Shown here piece after piece: positions 22,685 through 33,048 of a stretch of 64,000 bases of DNA. Origin of the DNA: Colias croceus (taxonomy: Eukaryota; Arthropoda; Insecta; Lepidoptera; Pieridae); NCBI RefSeq assembly GCF_905220415.1, contig NC_059548.1:4342501-4406500 (forward strand). The letters run 5' to 3'. The notes below the pieces were generated by a model, which was not told the DNA's origin, ran no database searches, and saw nothing but the letters and a program-made list of their open reading frames with translations. Every line of letters begins with the position of its first letter. The stretch's first letter is position 1. The position numbers and the translations under genes were made by a program.

Positions 22685-22911
22685 CAGGGTGTCTCAAAAG
22701 AAAGTTTATATTTTGTGGATGAATAAAAAAAAAAAGTAAGCGGTGTATTGAAAAAATGTTTATTAGATAATTATTAAAGTGCATAATATGGGAATTTATT
22801 TCTTAAAAATAATATCGTCCAAATGCAGTCCATTGTGTTCACGGCACTCATTTAATCGAACACTAAAATTATTTATGACAGCTCGGCAGGTAGTAAGAAG
22901 ATTAAAATATT
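22685..22911 (-). mobile_element. Relic of a mariner-like DNA transposon, one end
   Basis: The left boundary CAGGGTGTCTCAAAAGAAAG is preceded by TA and has the look of a Tc1/mariner terminal repeat. Reading inward on the minus strand, the transposase C-terminus follows and ends about 110 bp before that terminus. The matching opposite terminal repeat was not found, so only one end survives. Confidence 0.5.
22796..22911 (-). pseudogene. C-terminal fragment of a mariner/IS630-type transposase
   Basis: On the minus strand the frame reads LLTTCRAVINNFSVRLNECR, then EHNGLHLDDIIFKK and a stop. The pattern R-x(3-5)-C-x(3-5)-G-x-H-(hydrophobic) close to the stop is the usual C-terminus of this transposase group. 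The DDE catalytic residues lie upstream and are not present in a recognisable form. The fragment is a dead remnant. Another DNA transposon family is possible because so little remains. Confidence 0.45.
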
Positions 22912-22921
22912 TAACTTTGAT

Positions 22922-24217
22922 TTACCAAAAATACTTTTAATTATAGTAACTAAAACGTATTAACATCGCTTAGAACTATCCAAGATTTACGCCTAACATT
23001 TAATCACGTATCGATCGAACTACGTCAAAATTGTAGGTTAGATAAAATGTAATTGAGTTGTAGACCTCAGTATTGGAGCGGTAATGACGATGCGATAACA
23101 TCTCAAAGGGGATCAACCGATCTCCCGATGGAATCTCTGGAACTGCCCGCAACATTAACTAATGACACTCTCGAGATGGGAGACGCCTTGATAACCTTTT
23201 CGATTCACTTCTTTGGGGTAGAAAGTGCACTTGTTAGGTTTGGTGAAATTTTTTTGAGTGGGGGTTGGGTACTTTGGTTTGGGTATTTTTTAAAGCCTCG
23301 ACGGTGGCGCCGTCATATACTTAGATCTTTAAAACTCCAACACAATTGAGGCTGTTTTTTTTAAATAGATAGTGGTTCTTAGGTCAGGTTTTAATATTTA
23401 ATTTGTTAAGTTTCTAAGCGGACCAAGATTCCGTCGGAAGATATTGAAGATATTGTCTGTTTAATATAATTTATAAGCCCAGGGTGAGTGAAGTGATTGT
23501 TGAAAATAGGGTCGGATTTCTCAACTCCTAATTGTAGTAGAATAATAGGAGTTGTTTGGAAATTATTGAGGCAGTTAACCGTTGGGTCAGATTGTTGACA
23601 TAAAACCTTTCAATTTGAACTGGACAGTTAGAACAAAATTCATCATGAATAAATTCTTATATCTCAATTTCATCTATTGCTATTTTTTTAATTATTTGGC
23701 CCAATAAAGCTTTAGCAAGTGACTTTTACATGCAAACATCTCTACATGTTCGTTAGAATTGTAACTAACACAAATCTCTTGTAACAGATTACAAAATCAA
23801 ATATGTTGTTGATATCTAACTATAAGCAAAACAAATTAAATGTTTCGATCTGTACCATTTATTAGAATGGGGCGTACTATTGCAAATTGAAAATAATAAA
23901 GTCAAAGAGGGTCCCGCTCCTAGCAACGGCCCTTGTCAACGCACAAAGCGAGCGAATCCTGAACAGATGTATTTTACTTAAGGTTTTCAATAGAGCAGAC
24001 ATTCAGATAAATTAAAATACCTATTGGTAACATTGCTGTGGGCAACAGTATTTGTGGAAAACAATTTGAGACATGTATTGTTAGTGACTGCTTGACTGGA
24101 CAAAACTATTGTAATTTTTTACAATGGTTTTAAGAAAATAAGAAGTGCACAAATAATTATTACAGATTCTTATAGATTTAAAGTGTAGTAAGTCTAGGAT
24201 TGTCTTTATATAATTAA
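22922..24217. other. Non-coding stretch with one unexplained open frame
   Basis: The only notable frame runs 23053-23349 (plus, 98 codons, opening from TTG after a TAA). Its first about 60 codons look less AT-biased than the surroundings (residues such as SGNDDAITSQRGSTDLPMES) and are preceded by TTGTAG and CCTCAG, which could act as splice acceptors. I cannot assign it to any family, and its second half (GGGWVLWFGYF region) looks non-coding. Treated as unresolved. Confidence 0.3.
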
Positions 24218-24346
24218 CTAGCTGCGCTTCGCGGTTTCACCCACGTGGCTCCGCTCATGATGGTCTTAGCGTAATGGTAAATAGCCTTATAGCCTTCCTC
24301 GATAAATGGGCTATCTAACATATAAAATATAATATTAGTATATAAG
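24218..24346 (+). repeat. Short interspersed repeat, family A, internally deleted
   Basis: Starts ACTAGCTGCGCTTCGCGGTT, TCACCCACGTGGCTCCGCTC, a GATGGTCTTAGCGTAATGGT segment and AGCCTTCCTCGATAAATGGG, then jumps from CTATCTAACA directly to the AATATTAGTATA tail. The middle part seen at 31360-31420 is missing. Confidence 0.8.
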
Positions 24347-24868
24347 ATAATTTAAACTTAAACTTCGAACTTCAAACGCGTCAAAATAATTTACATTGTA
24401 ATAACATATACACACATTTGTTTTGGATTTCTATCTGGTTATTTGTAATTTATTTTAATGTAAAATTATTAACCTTATTACGTTTGAAACTAGGTATCAC
24501 CCGAGTAAATCAACTCCAAAGGTAACCCCTGTCACATTGTACACACAAATGTTAATTAAGATAAAAGAAGTAATTTTATGAGCTTGATTAAAGGCTAGAT
24601 TACCCGTGTTCAGTGGCCTAATAGCTTCTTTGCAGCATTTCTAAATGAGGTCGGCACAAGCGTTCAATTTACACTAATATAAGCTCTTAGTAACACGATG
24701 TACTGCGAATATTAAACAAATGTAATTACGTACATAATGTTCAATATAAATAATGACAATGGTATTTCTACACAGGATTTCAACACTGGAAAAAATCTGT
24801 TTAAAATTTATTTATACAGCTATTGGTGATAACTCATTTATGAATTTATAAAGAATAGAAAAAATTCG
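24347..24868. other. AT-rich non-coding stretch
   Basis: Nothing recognised. Confidence 0.5.
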
Positions 24869-24943
24869 ATCAAAGGCGGGACTCGAACCCGCATCCTTTC
24901 GCGCCAAACCGAGACGGATGCCTGACCAATTGATGATCCGTCC
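24869..24943 (-). tRNA. tRNA-like sequence (pseudo-tRNA or SINE head)
   Basis: On the minus strand a perfect B box, GGTTCGAGTCC, lies in a 5-bp T stem (GCGGG...CCCGC). An A-box-like D arm (CATCAATTGGTCAGGCATCC) is about 40 bases upstream, at tRNA spacing. The acceptor ends can pair only in part (GATCA with TGATC), and the middle does not fold into a standard anticodon stem; instead GACGGAT/ATCCGTC and GCATCC/GGATGC make competing helices. So a functional tRNA is unlikely. A tRNA-derived SINE head or a decayed tRNA gene fits better; no A-rich tail is obvious nearby. The isotype cannot be called. Confidence 0.45.
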
Positions 24944-25169
24944 AGGTTGCATTTGAAAGCATTTGAATGCCATTATACCAAAAATATCAAATTCAACTAA
25001 TACATGATAATATTTAGTTCAAGTGACAAATCCGCTAATACGCCTTATAATATCACAAGTGATCGAAATCCACCTTTAGGTAAGATCAAACATTTTATTA
25101 TCGAGATTTATGCCAAAATCGTTAGAATTAATACGAATTTCCATAAAGTCTCCAGAGATTAGCTCTATC
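24944..25169. other. AT-rich gap
   Basis: Nothing recognised between the tRNA-like sequence and the hairpin element. Confidence 0.5.
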
Positions 25170-25432
25170 TACAAGGTGAAAGGTAAGACGTTTGACAAAT
25201 TTAGACAGGAGCTTCTACTCATGAAACTGAACAACTTTTCTTCTACAACTTTGCTGAATTCGTAAAAAAAAATTGGACTTTGTAAGGAAACTTCGCTAAT
25301 CAGCCGACAGATTTCCATACAAAGTCCAATTTTTTTCTACAAATTCAGCAAAGTTGTAGAACAAAAGTTGTTCAGTTTCATGAGTAGAAGCTCCTGTCTA
25401 AATTTGTCAAACGTCTTACCTTTCACCTTGTA
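25170..25432. mobile_element. 263-bp fold-back element (MITE)
   Basis: The left arm 25170-25290 and the right arm 25312-25432 are nearly exact inverted repeats of about 120 bases around a 21-base spacer. The ends read TACAAGGTGAAAGGTAAGAC and its complement, so a TA dinucleotide bounds each end, compatible with (not proof of) Tc1/mariner-type insertion. No coding capacity. A transcript would fold into a long double-stranded hairpin. Confidence 0.85.
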
Positions 25433-26345
25433 TAACTAATTACTTTTATTCCAACAAATTGACTGAAAAATTAAAAACACTGTACAATTAACAGTTATTG
25501 CTTAATTAAGTCCACCAGTATTTGACTTCCCCTATATTGTTATTTAAATACGATGTCGGAGTCAATTAGGAAAATTATACGTTAATAAAGGTCTATCCTC
25601 GCTTACTAAAACGAAAACTTTTAACAAGGACAAACTAGCAGAACAGCAATTATTCTCTACTTTGTTATTATTGAAGTTTGGATGACCCAAAATTATATCG
25701 CGGTCTTTATATATAAATTAGAAAATCACACAATAAATTGGGGATGAGTATATAAATTATGAAACAAAACAAAATATTGATACAATACGCCATACACATG
25801 ATTGCATTAACCACCATTATGAAGAAAATGGTGTTTATTTTTGAACTACCTTCAATGAGATTCCCGTGTTGAATCTGTCATAAAAAAACCTACCTACAAA
25901 ATATAGCACACACACATCTTAAAGTACCTAAGTAAAAAGAAAAATATCCATCAACTATAAAAACCCATTCAAAAGAGATAACTTAAATATTTACGGCGTA
26001 GAAAGATATTCTATGTCGAACAATGGCTATGCCTAAGGGCCTGAGACTTGAGCCGTGTCGAAGTGTGTGAATTAATTAATCCATTCAATAGTGAGGTGCC
26101 GCCTAATGGACTTTTGTTGTGTTTTAGACGAGCGGTCTTCAACCGCCTTCGGTTATATACCGAACAGCGCTTGATCTAGAAACTTCGAGAAAGATATACG
26201 GAAATAGTAATTGTTGATACAATTATCTCGGCTTTTATGGAGCGTATTTTGTTCTAATAAATTGATATTAGGGTTTCGGTTAGGTAGATTAACGTTAATG
26301 TTTATAAGTAAACACCACCGTTGCGTGCTTTCTATCTAAAGCACA
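25433..26345. other. Non-coding stretch
   Basis: No exon or repeat recognised. It ends at the left border of the 26346-29224 element, where the flank reads CTAAAGCACA. Confidence 0.5.
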
Positions 26346-26751
26346 CATTGCCGTCTTTACCATAGGGGCACAGGGGGCCAGTGCCCAGGGCCCCCCATCG
26401 TCTGGGGGCCCCCTGGAGGAGATTTTTGGAGACAATTTTTCTCACATATATCTCAAAATATTTTATTAAAAGCAATACACTTTTCTCGTTGCCAGAACGT
26501 CAGATCATTTTCATATTTATTCGAATCAAAACATCTATGTATAGAAATAATTCGAGTGATTCGAACACCATTATAATTAACTTATCAGACATTTACTTGA
26601 ATTATTTTCGGAATTATGAAAATAATAACAAGTATAAGTTTACAGAATACCTAGCTTTTAATATGGGCGTTGTGACAAAACTTTAATCTCTGGGCCTGTA
26701 GACAAGTGGCAGAAACGCTAGAGAATAGAATCCGCTATTGATACTAATAAT

Positions 26752-26829
26752 TGATATCCCACCAAAAACATAAATGTAAAAATTGGAGCCGAGTTCAGTT
26801 TTTACATTCATGTTTTTGGTGGGATATCA
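26752..26829. repeat. Short fold-back, GATATCCCACC ends
   Basis: The 34-base arms TGATATCCCACCAAAAACAT... and their inverted counterpart differ at two positions around a 10-base loop. The arrangement is compact and self-contained, like a solo terminal palindrome of a DNA transposon. It sits inside the hAT-like element. Confidence 0.85.
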
Positions 26830-27007
26830 TTACTTTTTGGACAGAAAATTACTCTGCAAATTTGATTTACTTCAAGAATATAATACTTTTTATATACGAT
26901 TTTTTTTTGTTGCGGTTTCTCTGTATGGTTTGTTTAGTATTATTTTCTATATTTTCTTGTAAGTTTTGAATGTCAGCGCACATTGCCCTGTGCAAAAAAT
27001 TATCTGC

Positions 27008-27040
27008 AATTTTTTAAACACGTTTTCTGTTTAAAAAATT
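27008..27040. repeat. Small inverted repeat
   Basis: AATTTTTTAAAC and GTTTAAAAAATT, 12-bp perfect arms around a 9-base loop, left of the hexamer array. Confidence 0.8.
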
Positions 27041-27276
27041 ACATGATTTTCTAAACATCCAGCGTGAATTTGTACACACACTATTACCAAGATGCAAAGA
27101 TCGTTGTAGAAGAATCGTCGCCGTGGTCGCCTTACTCCATGACGTGACGGTATTGCCATGACGCGATCTTGAAATTTTACTCTAAACGCGCCTAAAGATG
27201 TTTCACTTATATTAATATTACGTAAATTAAATCATTTCGACCTTCGACGAAGCCTTCTTTCATTACACTGAAATTA

Positions 27277-28528
27277 GGTAAAACTAAACTACGAACACGA
27301 ACACGAACGCGAACGCGAACGCGAACGCGAACGCGAACGCTAACGCAAACGCAAACGCGAGCGCGAACGCGAACGCGAACGCGAGTGCGAACGCGAGTGC
27401 GAAAGTGAGCGCGAACGCGAGCGCGAACGCGAGCGCGAACGCGAGCGCGAACGCGAGCGCGAACGCAAACGCGAGCGCGCACGCGAAAACGAACGCGAAC
27501 GCGAGCGCGAACGCGAACGCGAACGCGAGCGCGCACGCGAAAGCGAACGCGAACGCGAGCGCGCACGCGAACGCGAACGCGAGCGCGCACGCGAGCGCGA
27601 GCTCGAAAGCGAACGCGAACGCAAACGCGAACGCGAGCGCGCACGCGAGTTCGAGCGCGAAAGCGAACGCGAACGCGAGCGCGAACGCGAACGCGAGCGC
27701 GCATGCGAGCGCGAACGCGAGCGCGAACGCGAACGCGAACGCGAACGCAAGCGCGAAAGCGAACGTGAACGCGAGCGCGAACGCGAGCGCGAACGCGAGC
27801 GCGCATGCGAGCGCGAACGCGAACGCGAGCGCGCACGCGAAAACGAACGCGAACGCGAACGCGAACGCGAGCGCGCACGCGAGCGCGCATGCGAGCGCGA
27901 ACGCGTACGCGAGCGCGAACGCGAACGCGAACGCGAGCGCGCACGCGAAAGCGAACGCGAACGCGAACGCGAACGCGAAAGCGAACGTGAACGCGAACGC
28001 GAGCGCGCACGCGAAAGCGAACGCGAACGCGAACGCAAGCGCGAAAGCGAACGTGAACGCGAGCGCGAACGCGAGCGCGCATGCGAGCGCGAACGCGAGC
28101 GCGCATGCGAGCGCGAACGCGAACGCGAGCGCGCACGCGAAAACGAACGCGAACGCGAGCGCGCACGCGAGCGCGAACGCGAGCGCGCATGCGAGCGCGA
28201 ACGCGAACGCGAAAACGAACGCGAACGCGAGCGCGCACGCGAGCGCGAACGCGAGCGCGCATGCGAGCGCGAACGTGAACGCGAGCGCGAACGCGAACGC
28301 GAACGCAAGCGCGAAAGCGAACGTGAACGCGAGCGCGCATGCGAGCGCGAACGCGAACGCGAGTTCGAGCGCGAAAGCGAACGCGAACGCGAGCGCGAAC
28401 GCGAACGCGAACGCGAGCTCGAAAGCGAACGCGAACGCGAGCGCGAAAGCGAACGTGAACGCGAGCGCGAACACAAACTCATACTCCAACACCAATTCGA
28501 ATTCGAACGCGAACGCGAACGCGAACTA
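27277..28528. repeat. 1.25-kb CpG-rich hexanucleotide array with higher-order structure
   Basis: Continuous 6-bp units, mostly GCGAAC with variants GCGAGC, GCGCAC, GCGAAA, GCATGC, GCAAAC and GTGAAC. T is almost absent from the plus strand. Longer blocks recur: CAAGCGCGAAAGCGAACGTG starts at 27748, 28036 and 28306 (spacing 288 and 270), and ACGCGAAAACGAACGCG starts at 27481, 27835 and 28135 (354 and 300), all multiples of six. This implies duplication of larger blocks as well as hexamer slippage. Units decay at both edges (CGAACACGAACACG on the left, ACACAAACTCATACTCCAAC on the right). Because the period is divisible by three and stop codons cannot form from most variants, frames of 374-403 codons appear on both strands; they encode only dipeptide runs and are not genes. 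Confidence 0.95.
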
Positions 28529-28658
28529 GTACTTGTAGATCATAAAATTATTTATACAAAAGAATCAATACATTATTTGTAGATGTAGCTTCCTACCATT
28601 TTAATAAGAAACGGCTACGAAAGAATAATGTGTGCGTGTACTTGTGTACACACGTAAG

Positions 28659-28833
28659 AAGTGAAACTTCTTTATAATCTTATTTTTCCAAAAATTATAT
28701 ACATATATGCAACTTTACAGAAACGTCGTCGAAGACATCGAATCACGCGTGGTAGGGATAAGAAAAAAATGGCGCGTAACGAAAAAATGTTACAATAAAT
28801 TTTTTTCCAACCCCGATAAAGAAGTTTCACTTC
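28659..28833. mobile_element. 175-bp MITE with 18-bp perfect TIRs
   Basis: GAAGTGAAACTTCTTTAT at the left is exactly inverted at the right. The interior contains a CATCGAATCACGCGTGGTAG segment and an ATGGCGCGTAACG segment, and no coding capacity. It is nested inside the hAT-like element. The GTGAAACTT terminal core is shared with 13788-13917. Confidence 0.85.
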
Positions 28834-29224
28834 AAAAAATCCAGATGCTAATATTAAAAAGATAAATTTGAAAAAGAGAAAGGTAATTTGAAAAAGTAAT
28901 TCTTAAAATATTTCTTAATTAAATTTAATTTAAGTCAACTTTGGAGCGCCATTACAGCAGCAGCAAAAAATAAGGAAAAAAAGTTTCATCAAAAGACCAT
29001 ATACCTAATACAAAATTGGTCAGAACTCAGAAGTAACTTTTTTGTAAAATGTATAAAAAAATGGAGCAAAAATTTTCTCATTTCTTATTAGTTACTTCTA
29101 TAAGTTTCAATTTAGGGCAAAAACACATATATTTATGGGAAAAAATTTGTATAACTAGTTTGGTTTCAAAGGGCCCCCAATTCTTGTGTGCCCAAAGGCC
29201 CCGGCATAGTCTAAGACGGCCCTG

Positions 29225-31247
29225 ATTAAGCACAGGTTACTAAATAGTGGATTAGGTACTTATTTATTGATTGATTAGGCATACAAAATCACTAATTTCA
29301 CTCATAAATAAGTATAATAAATTTAACATTAGAAACACTTTTTCTAATAATTTCGTTCTTTCTCCATATCAATTTGTACAAAATTAAGTTAATTGGTCTC
29401 TTCGTAAATCATTTGTTATTAAAACGTTCTTGTTTAACGTTACTCTTAAACACGAATATAGGTAAATGTAATCATTAATCAAATATCAGTATTTCCTCTT
29501 TGATGCCTGATTCAGTAACGAAATACTATTGTTAGCTCAGATTTGTATCGTATATCAAGGCCCTCAAGGCTTGTATTAGTTAATTCTAATTGATTTATTC
29601 GACACTAGAACGTAAAATGTGCGATACTGCCCCCTGGGGATATGTCTTCATTAATATGCATGTGTGGGAAGATTTTATAAATAAATATAGTTTTATGACA
29701 GCTAAAATAGTTATACAAATGAGCAACGTAACGTTTATCATAAATGCATGCATAATCATGACATTTTTGCGCTCTGTGTGGTTTCTATCTACATAAGAGA
29801 ATAAAATGTGTTACATTAAAAGCTTCTAAGACTTTTGTTTTATTTACGAAGGATCAGAATAATTCATTGACTTCGTTGTTCTTGTACGATTGGTCATTAA
29901 ATTATAATGAAAATGTGCTTTTCATTATTAAATAGAGATCATTTGTAATATCTATCACATCTTTATGAAAAGACAAAGTTTATTACATTTATATATTATT
30001 ATCGCGTAAAAAACATATATTTATATAGTTATATTCATAATCATATAATTACTTTGGCATTAAATCATTATTTATCGGTTCATTTAGCGCTTTTTTAATA
30101 TATTCTCTTTATATTGCAAATTTCTGAGCACATAATATTACGATTTTATTTCTATTAGAATTATAATAGAAATAAAACATTAAAGTGCGGGCACAACAGC
30201 TTAAAATACACAAACATTAAAAGGTCACCTTTAAAATTTATTAAATATATTACGAGTAGAAGCAATTTCGGTCGTTCGGGGTGTGCCTGCAGACGATTAA
30301 AATTGTTTGCACGACTAATGAAAACAGTATGACGTGGCGATGCACGGCGAAACTACACGTAATTATAGAAGAGATATTTACACTGTCAGACCGATCGGAT
30401 ACGATATTCGAACACGTTCTAGGATCCCAAAATATATTAGTTGATAGACGATTAATTCGCGCTTTCTGTTGTTACCGATGCGAAGGTTTTTTAAAAAGCG
30501 ACCAAGCACGCAGGGAATAATTTTTATAGAGTTAAGTATGTAGGTAGTTATTGTATGTTAACAGAAAAAATAAATAAATAGGTATCAAAACTTCTTTATA
30601 CTTATTTCGAAATACATTATATTTGATTAATTGTAAAATTCAACACATAGTAATTATGTAGCAGCAGCAGTGGTACAGAAGAAGTTGTATAGATACCAGC
30701 TAGCATTACAAATATAATTTGTTCATTATTTATTTTGTTTGTAAAATGGTGTACACTGTACACGTTGTTATAAAACAATACAAAATATCGTATCGTTCCC
30801 GTTGCGGTTGATGTTAGGTTTCGTGTTCTAGCAAAAACTAAGGCGCGCCTGCTCGCACAATACGGCTAAAAGATTTTCATTAATTAATTATTTTTACGAT
30901 TCAGGTTCTTTCGTGGATATTACACAGTGTATTATTTTATAAAAGAAGCGAAATATAATGTCTATTTAGGTATTATGTTCTTAATGTAGATACTTACAGT
31001 TTATCTATCCACTTTTGTGTTTATTTTCTACATTACAGTCGAGCCAATAAATTTTCTCAGTGGGTGGAATACATTAGGATATAGGGTGATGTAGGTTTTA
31101 TTTTAACATCAGGGGGCGTACTATGGCATGTTATTGCATTTCAATTGCATATATTTGAGCTTGGAGCAAGTGATTATGTACTACATGTCTCTAATTTTTC
31201 TATACAGTAATATTACTATTACTTATAAATACACATATTATATTAAA
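29225..31247. other. AT-rich non-coding stretch
   Basis: No supported gene. Frames at 29590-29796 and 30281-30520 (plus) lack splice context and any domain I know. Confidence 0.5.
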
Positions 31248-31446
31248 CTAGCTGCTCCGCGCGGTTTCACCCCCGTGGCCCCATTCCTGTTGGTCGTACC
31301 GTGATGATATTATAGCCTATAACCTTCCTCGATAAATGGGCTATCTAACACCGAAAGAATTTTTCAAATCGGACCACTAGTTCCCGAGATTAGCGCGTTC
31401 AAACAAACAAACAAACTCTTCAGCTTTATAATATTAGTATAGATTT
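31248..31446 (+). repeat. Short interspersed repeat, family A, complete copy
   Basis: Complete unit of about 200 bp: ACTAGCTGCTCCGCGCGGTT, TCACCCCCGTGGCCCCATTC, TGTTGGTCGTACCGTGATGA, CTTCCTCGATAAATGGGCTA, CACCGAAAGAATTTTTCAAA, GATTAGCGCGTTCAAACAAA and the tail CAGCTTTATAATATTAGTAT. It has at least five relatives in the window (1, 741, 1332, 24218, 33049). The GC-rich head and TA-rich tail suggest a SINE or short Helitron derivative. Confidence 0.85.
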
Positions 31447-33048
31447 AATAGTACGAAATTCCACACCAATGGGCCGGTATAAATATGACCAGAGAGATCA
31501 AGTGGAGAGCTGACGAGTGACGGCTTGGTAACCATCTCCTGATTTCGGGCTATTAAAATGTTATACCTAATAACAATGAAATTTTATGACCCAAACTGAG
31601 ACTCAAACATGCAGCTTACTGGATCAAGGAGGTAATCGATGTATATTAAGATTAGCCTAATTTTTATCGTACCTATCGTATAATTTATGACTTATATAGA
31701 GTTAATTTTATAATATTGAATACGATATTATTTCACTGAATACATTTGATTGAATACATGCATTTTAATTAATTGAAAGAAATGAATTATGGGTCCAGTT
31801 ATGAATATTTTATTATGATTTATATCAAAGTAATTTTTGTATTTTTTTAATATAAATTCAATGTCTATCTCTCGTAGAAATCGGACATCATAACGCATTT
31901 AATGAAATTTATGGCTACTTACACTTGATACATTTTTATTTTGTACACTTAAAAAAAAGTATTGCAATACTTACTTTTTGAAACTTCAGCAGATCCTACG
32001 ATTTAACCCTGTATCTTAAAATATGTGCGATAACACGGCATGAACGTGATCTTTACTAATCAGGCCATTATAATTCTCACCAGCTTTTCGCAGCCCTCCC
32101 AAACATTCTTGTGTACGAGCGAAATAAGTTTTATACGGACGAAGCCAAGGAATAATGAAGATAACCGTAATCAAGATTTTAATAAATCGTCCATTCAACC
32201 GACCCTTGCTTTCTTTACTCAAACAGACCTTTCCATTCCGCGGTGGTTAAGGGAATTGTTTTTAAAACAACCTTCGAATTTAGGGCTTTCAATTGTGTGT
32301 TTATTGGATTGCGTTGACCTTTGGTAAGGCTATGATGTATTATGTAAATTTTCGTGGTGGAAGAAAAGGCTTATTATAATATGTTTCGTTCGATTTATCT
32401 ATCAGCTCTTGCAATTAATGCTATACAAAGAATCTTTAAAAATGTGTCGCAAAATAAAACTAAAAAAATCTTGAATAATAAAACACAACAAAACAAACAA
32501 ACAAAGGCTACATTAACTTATTTAAACATGGTCCTGTAGGTGCAAACAATACTGATTCTGTAGTCTAATTGTTGTGTATTTGTGCTATAAACATTTTAAT
32601 TATTGCTTGTATTTTTTTCTCCTGAAAGCGAATACTCGAGAAAGTTCTTTCTAGTTATTTAAGTATGCGCTTCGGTGTTCGGGATTTCTATTTTATTTTT
32701 CTCTTGATAGCGTTTAAACTTTCAATGCGAAAACTTAGCTCTTTAAGAGTTAATCATCATCTGAAGTGTGCAGGTTGGTTTCTTTCTTATTATAAACTTG
32801 TACAATCTCTGTAGGATTGTCTAGATAAGATTTCATTCAAAATTTTGTTATAAGATTACAGAGATTTTGTTTGATTATTGAGTGGGTTGTAGAATAAGGT
32901 AAGATGTGTAGCAATATTTAATTCGTATGTTTAAGTAGTATAATACATGTACCTAGGTGCTACAATTCTTATATGAAGCAGATATTGAAGTTAGGTACAT
33001 ACTACATAGGCATACGTTTTTGTAATACTGCTTTTATTGTAACAACTC
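31447..33048. other. Non-coding stretch
   Basis: No supported exon. Overlapping frames on opposite strands at 32016-32222 (minus), 32040-32327 and 32354-32539 (plus) do not resemble known proteins. The stretch lies between two inverted family A copies. Confidence 0.5.

Larger units (their letters stand above)
26346..29224. mobile_element. Probable non-autonomous hAT-like element (~2.9 kb) carrying a hexamer array
   Basis: The left end reads CATTGCCGTCTTTACC and the right end, reverse-complemented, CAGGGCCGTCTTAGAC, giving imperfect terminal repeats of about 12 bp. Both subterminal regions are rich in GGGGGCCC/GGCCCC blocks within about 70 bp of the ends. The flanks share AAGCACA (left CTAAAGCACA, right ATTAAGCACA), which may be remains of a target duplication but are not in perfect register. 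Such CAGGGCCG...GGGGCCC ends are known to me from invertebrate hAT elements; this classification is inference. No transposase domain was found inside. The interior holds a fold-back at 26752-26829, the hexamer array at 27277-28528 and a MITE at 28659-28833. Confidence 0.55.

Noticed and set aside
24869..24943. Functional tRNA gene
   Set aside because: The anticodon arm does not form and the acceptor stem is incomplete, so it is kept only as tRNA-like.
25170..25432. MicroRNA precursor
   Set aside because: Arms of about 120 bp with near-perfect pairing and TA-bounded ends are far too long and regular for an animal pre-miRNA and fit a fold-back transposon better.
27207..28529. Frames of 374-403 codons on both strands and several frames
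   Set aside because: They arise because the hexamer period is divisible by three and the repeat variants rarely form stops. The products are dipeptide runs (Ala-Asn, Arg-Val, Ser-Arg, Ala-Phe) in mutually overlapping frames, not proteins.
32016..32327. Overlapping opposite-strand frames of 68 and 95 codons
   Set aside because: No recognisable protein features and each shadows the other.
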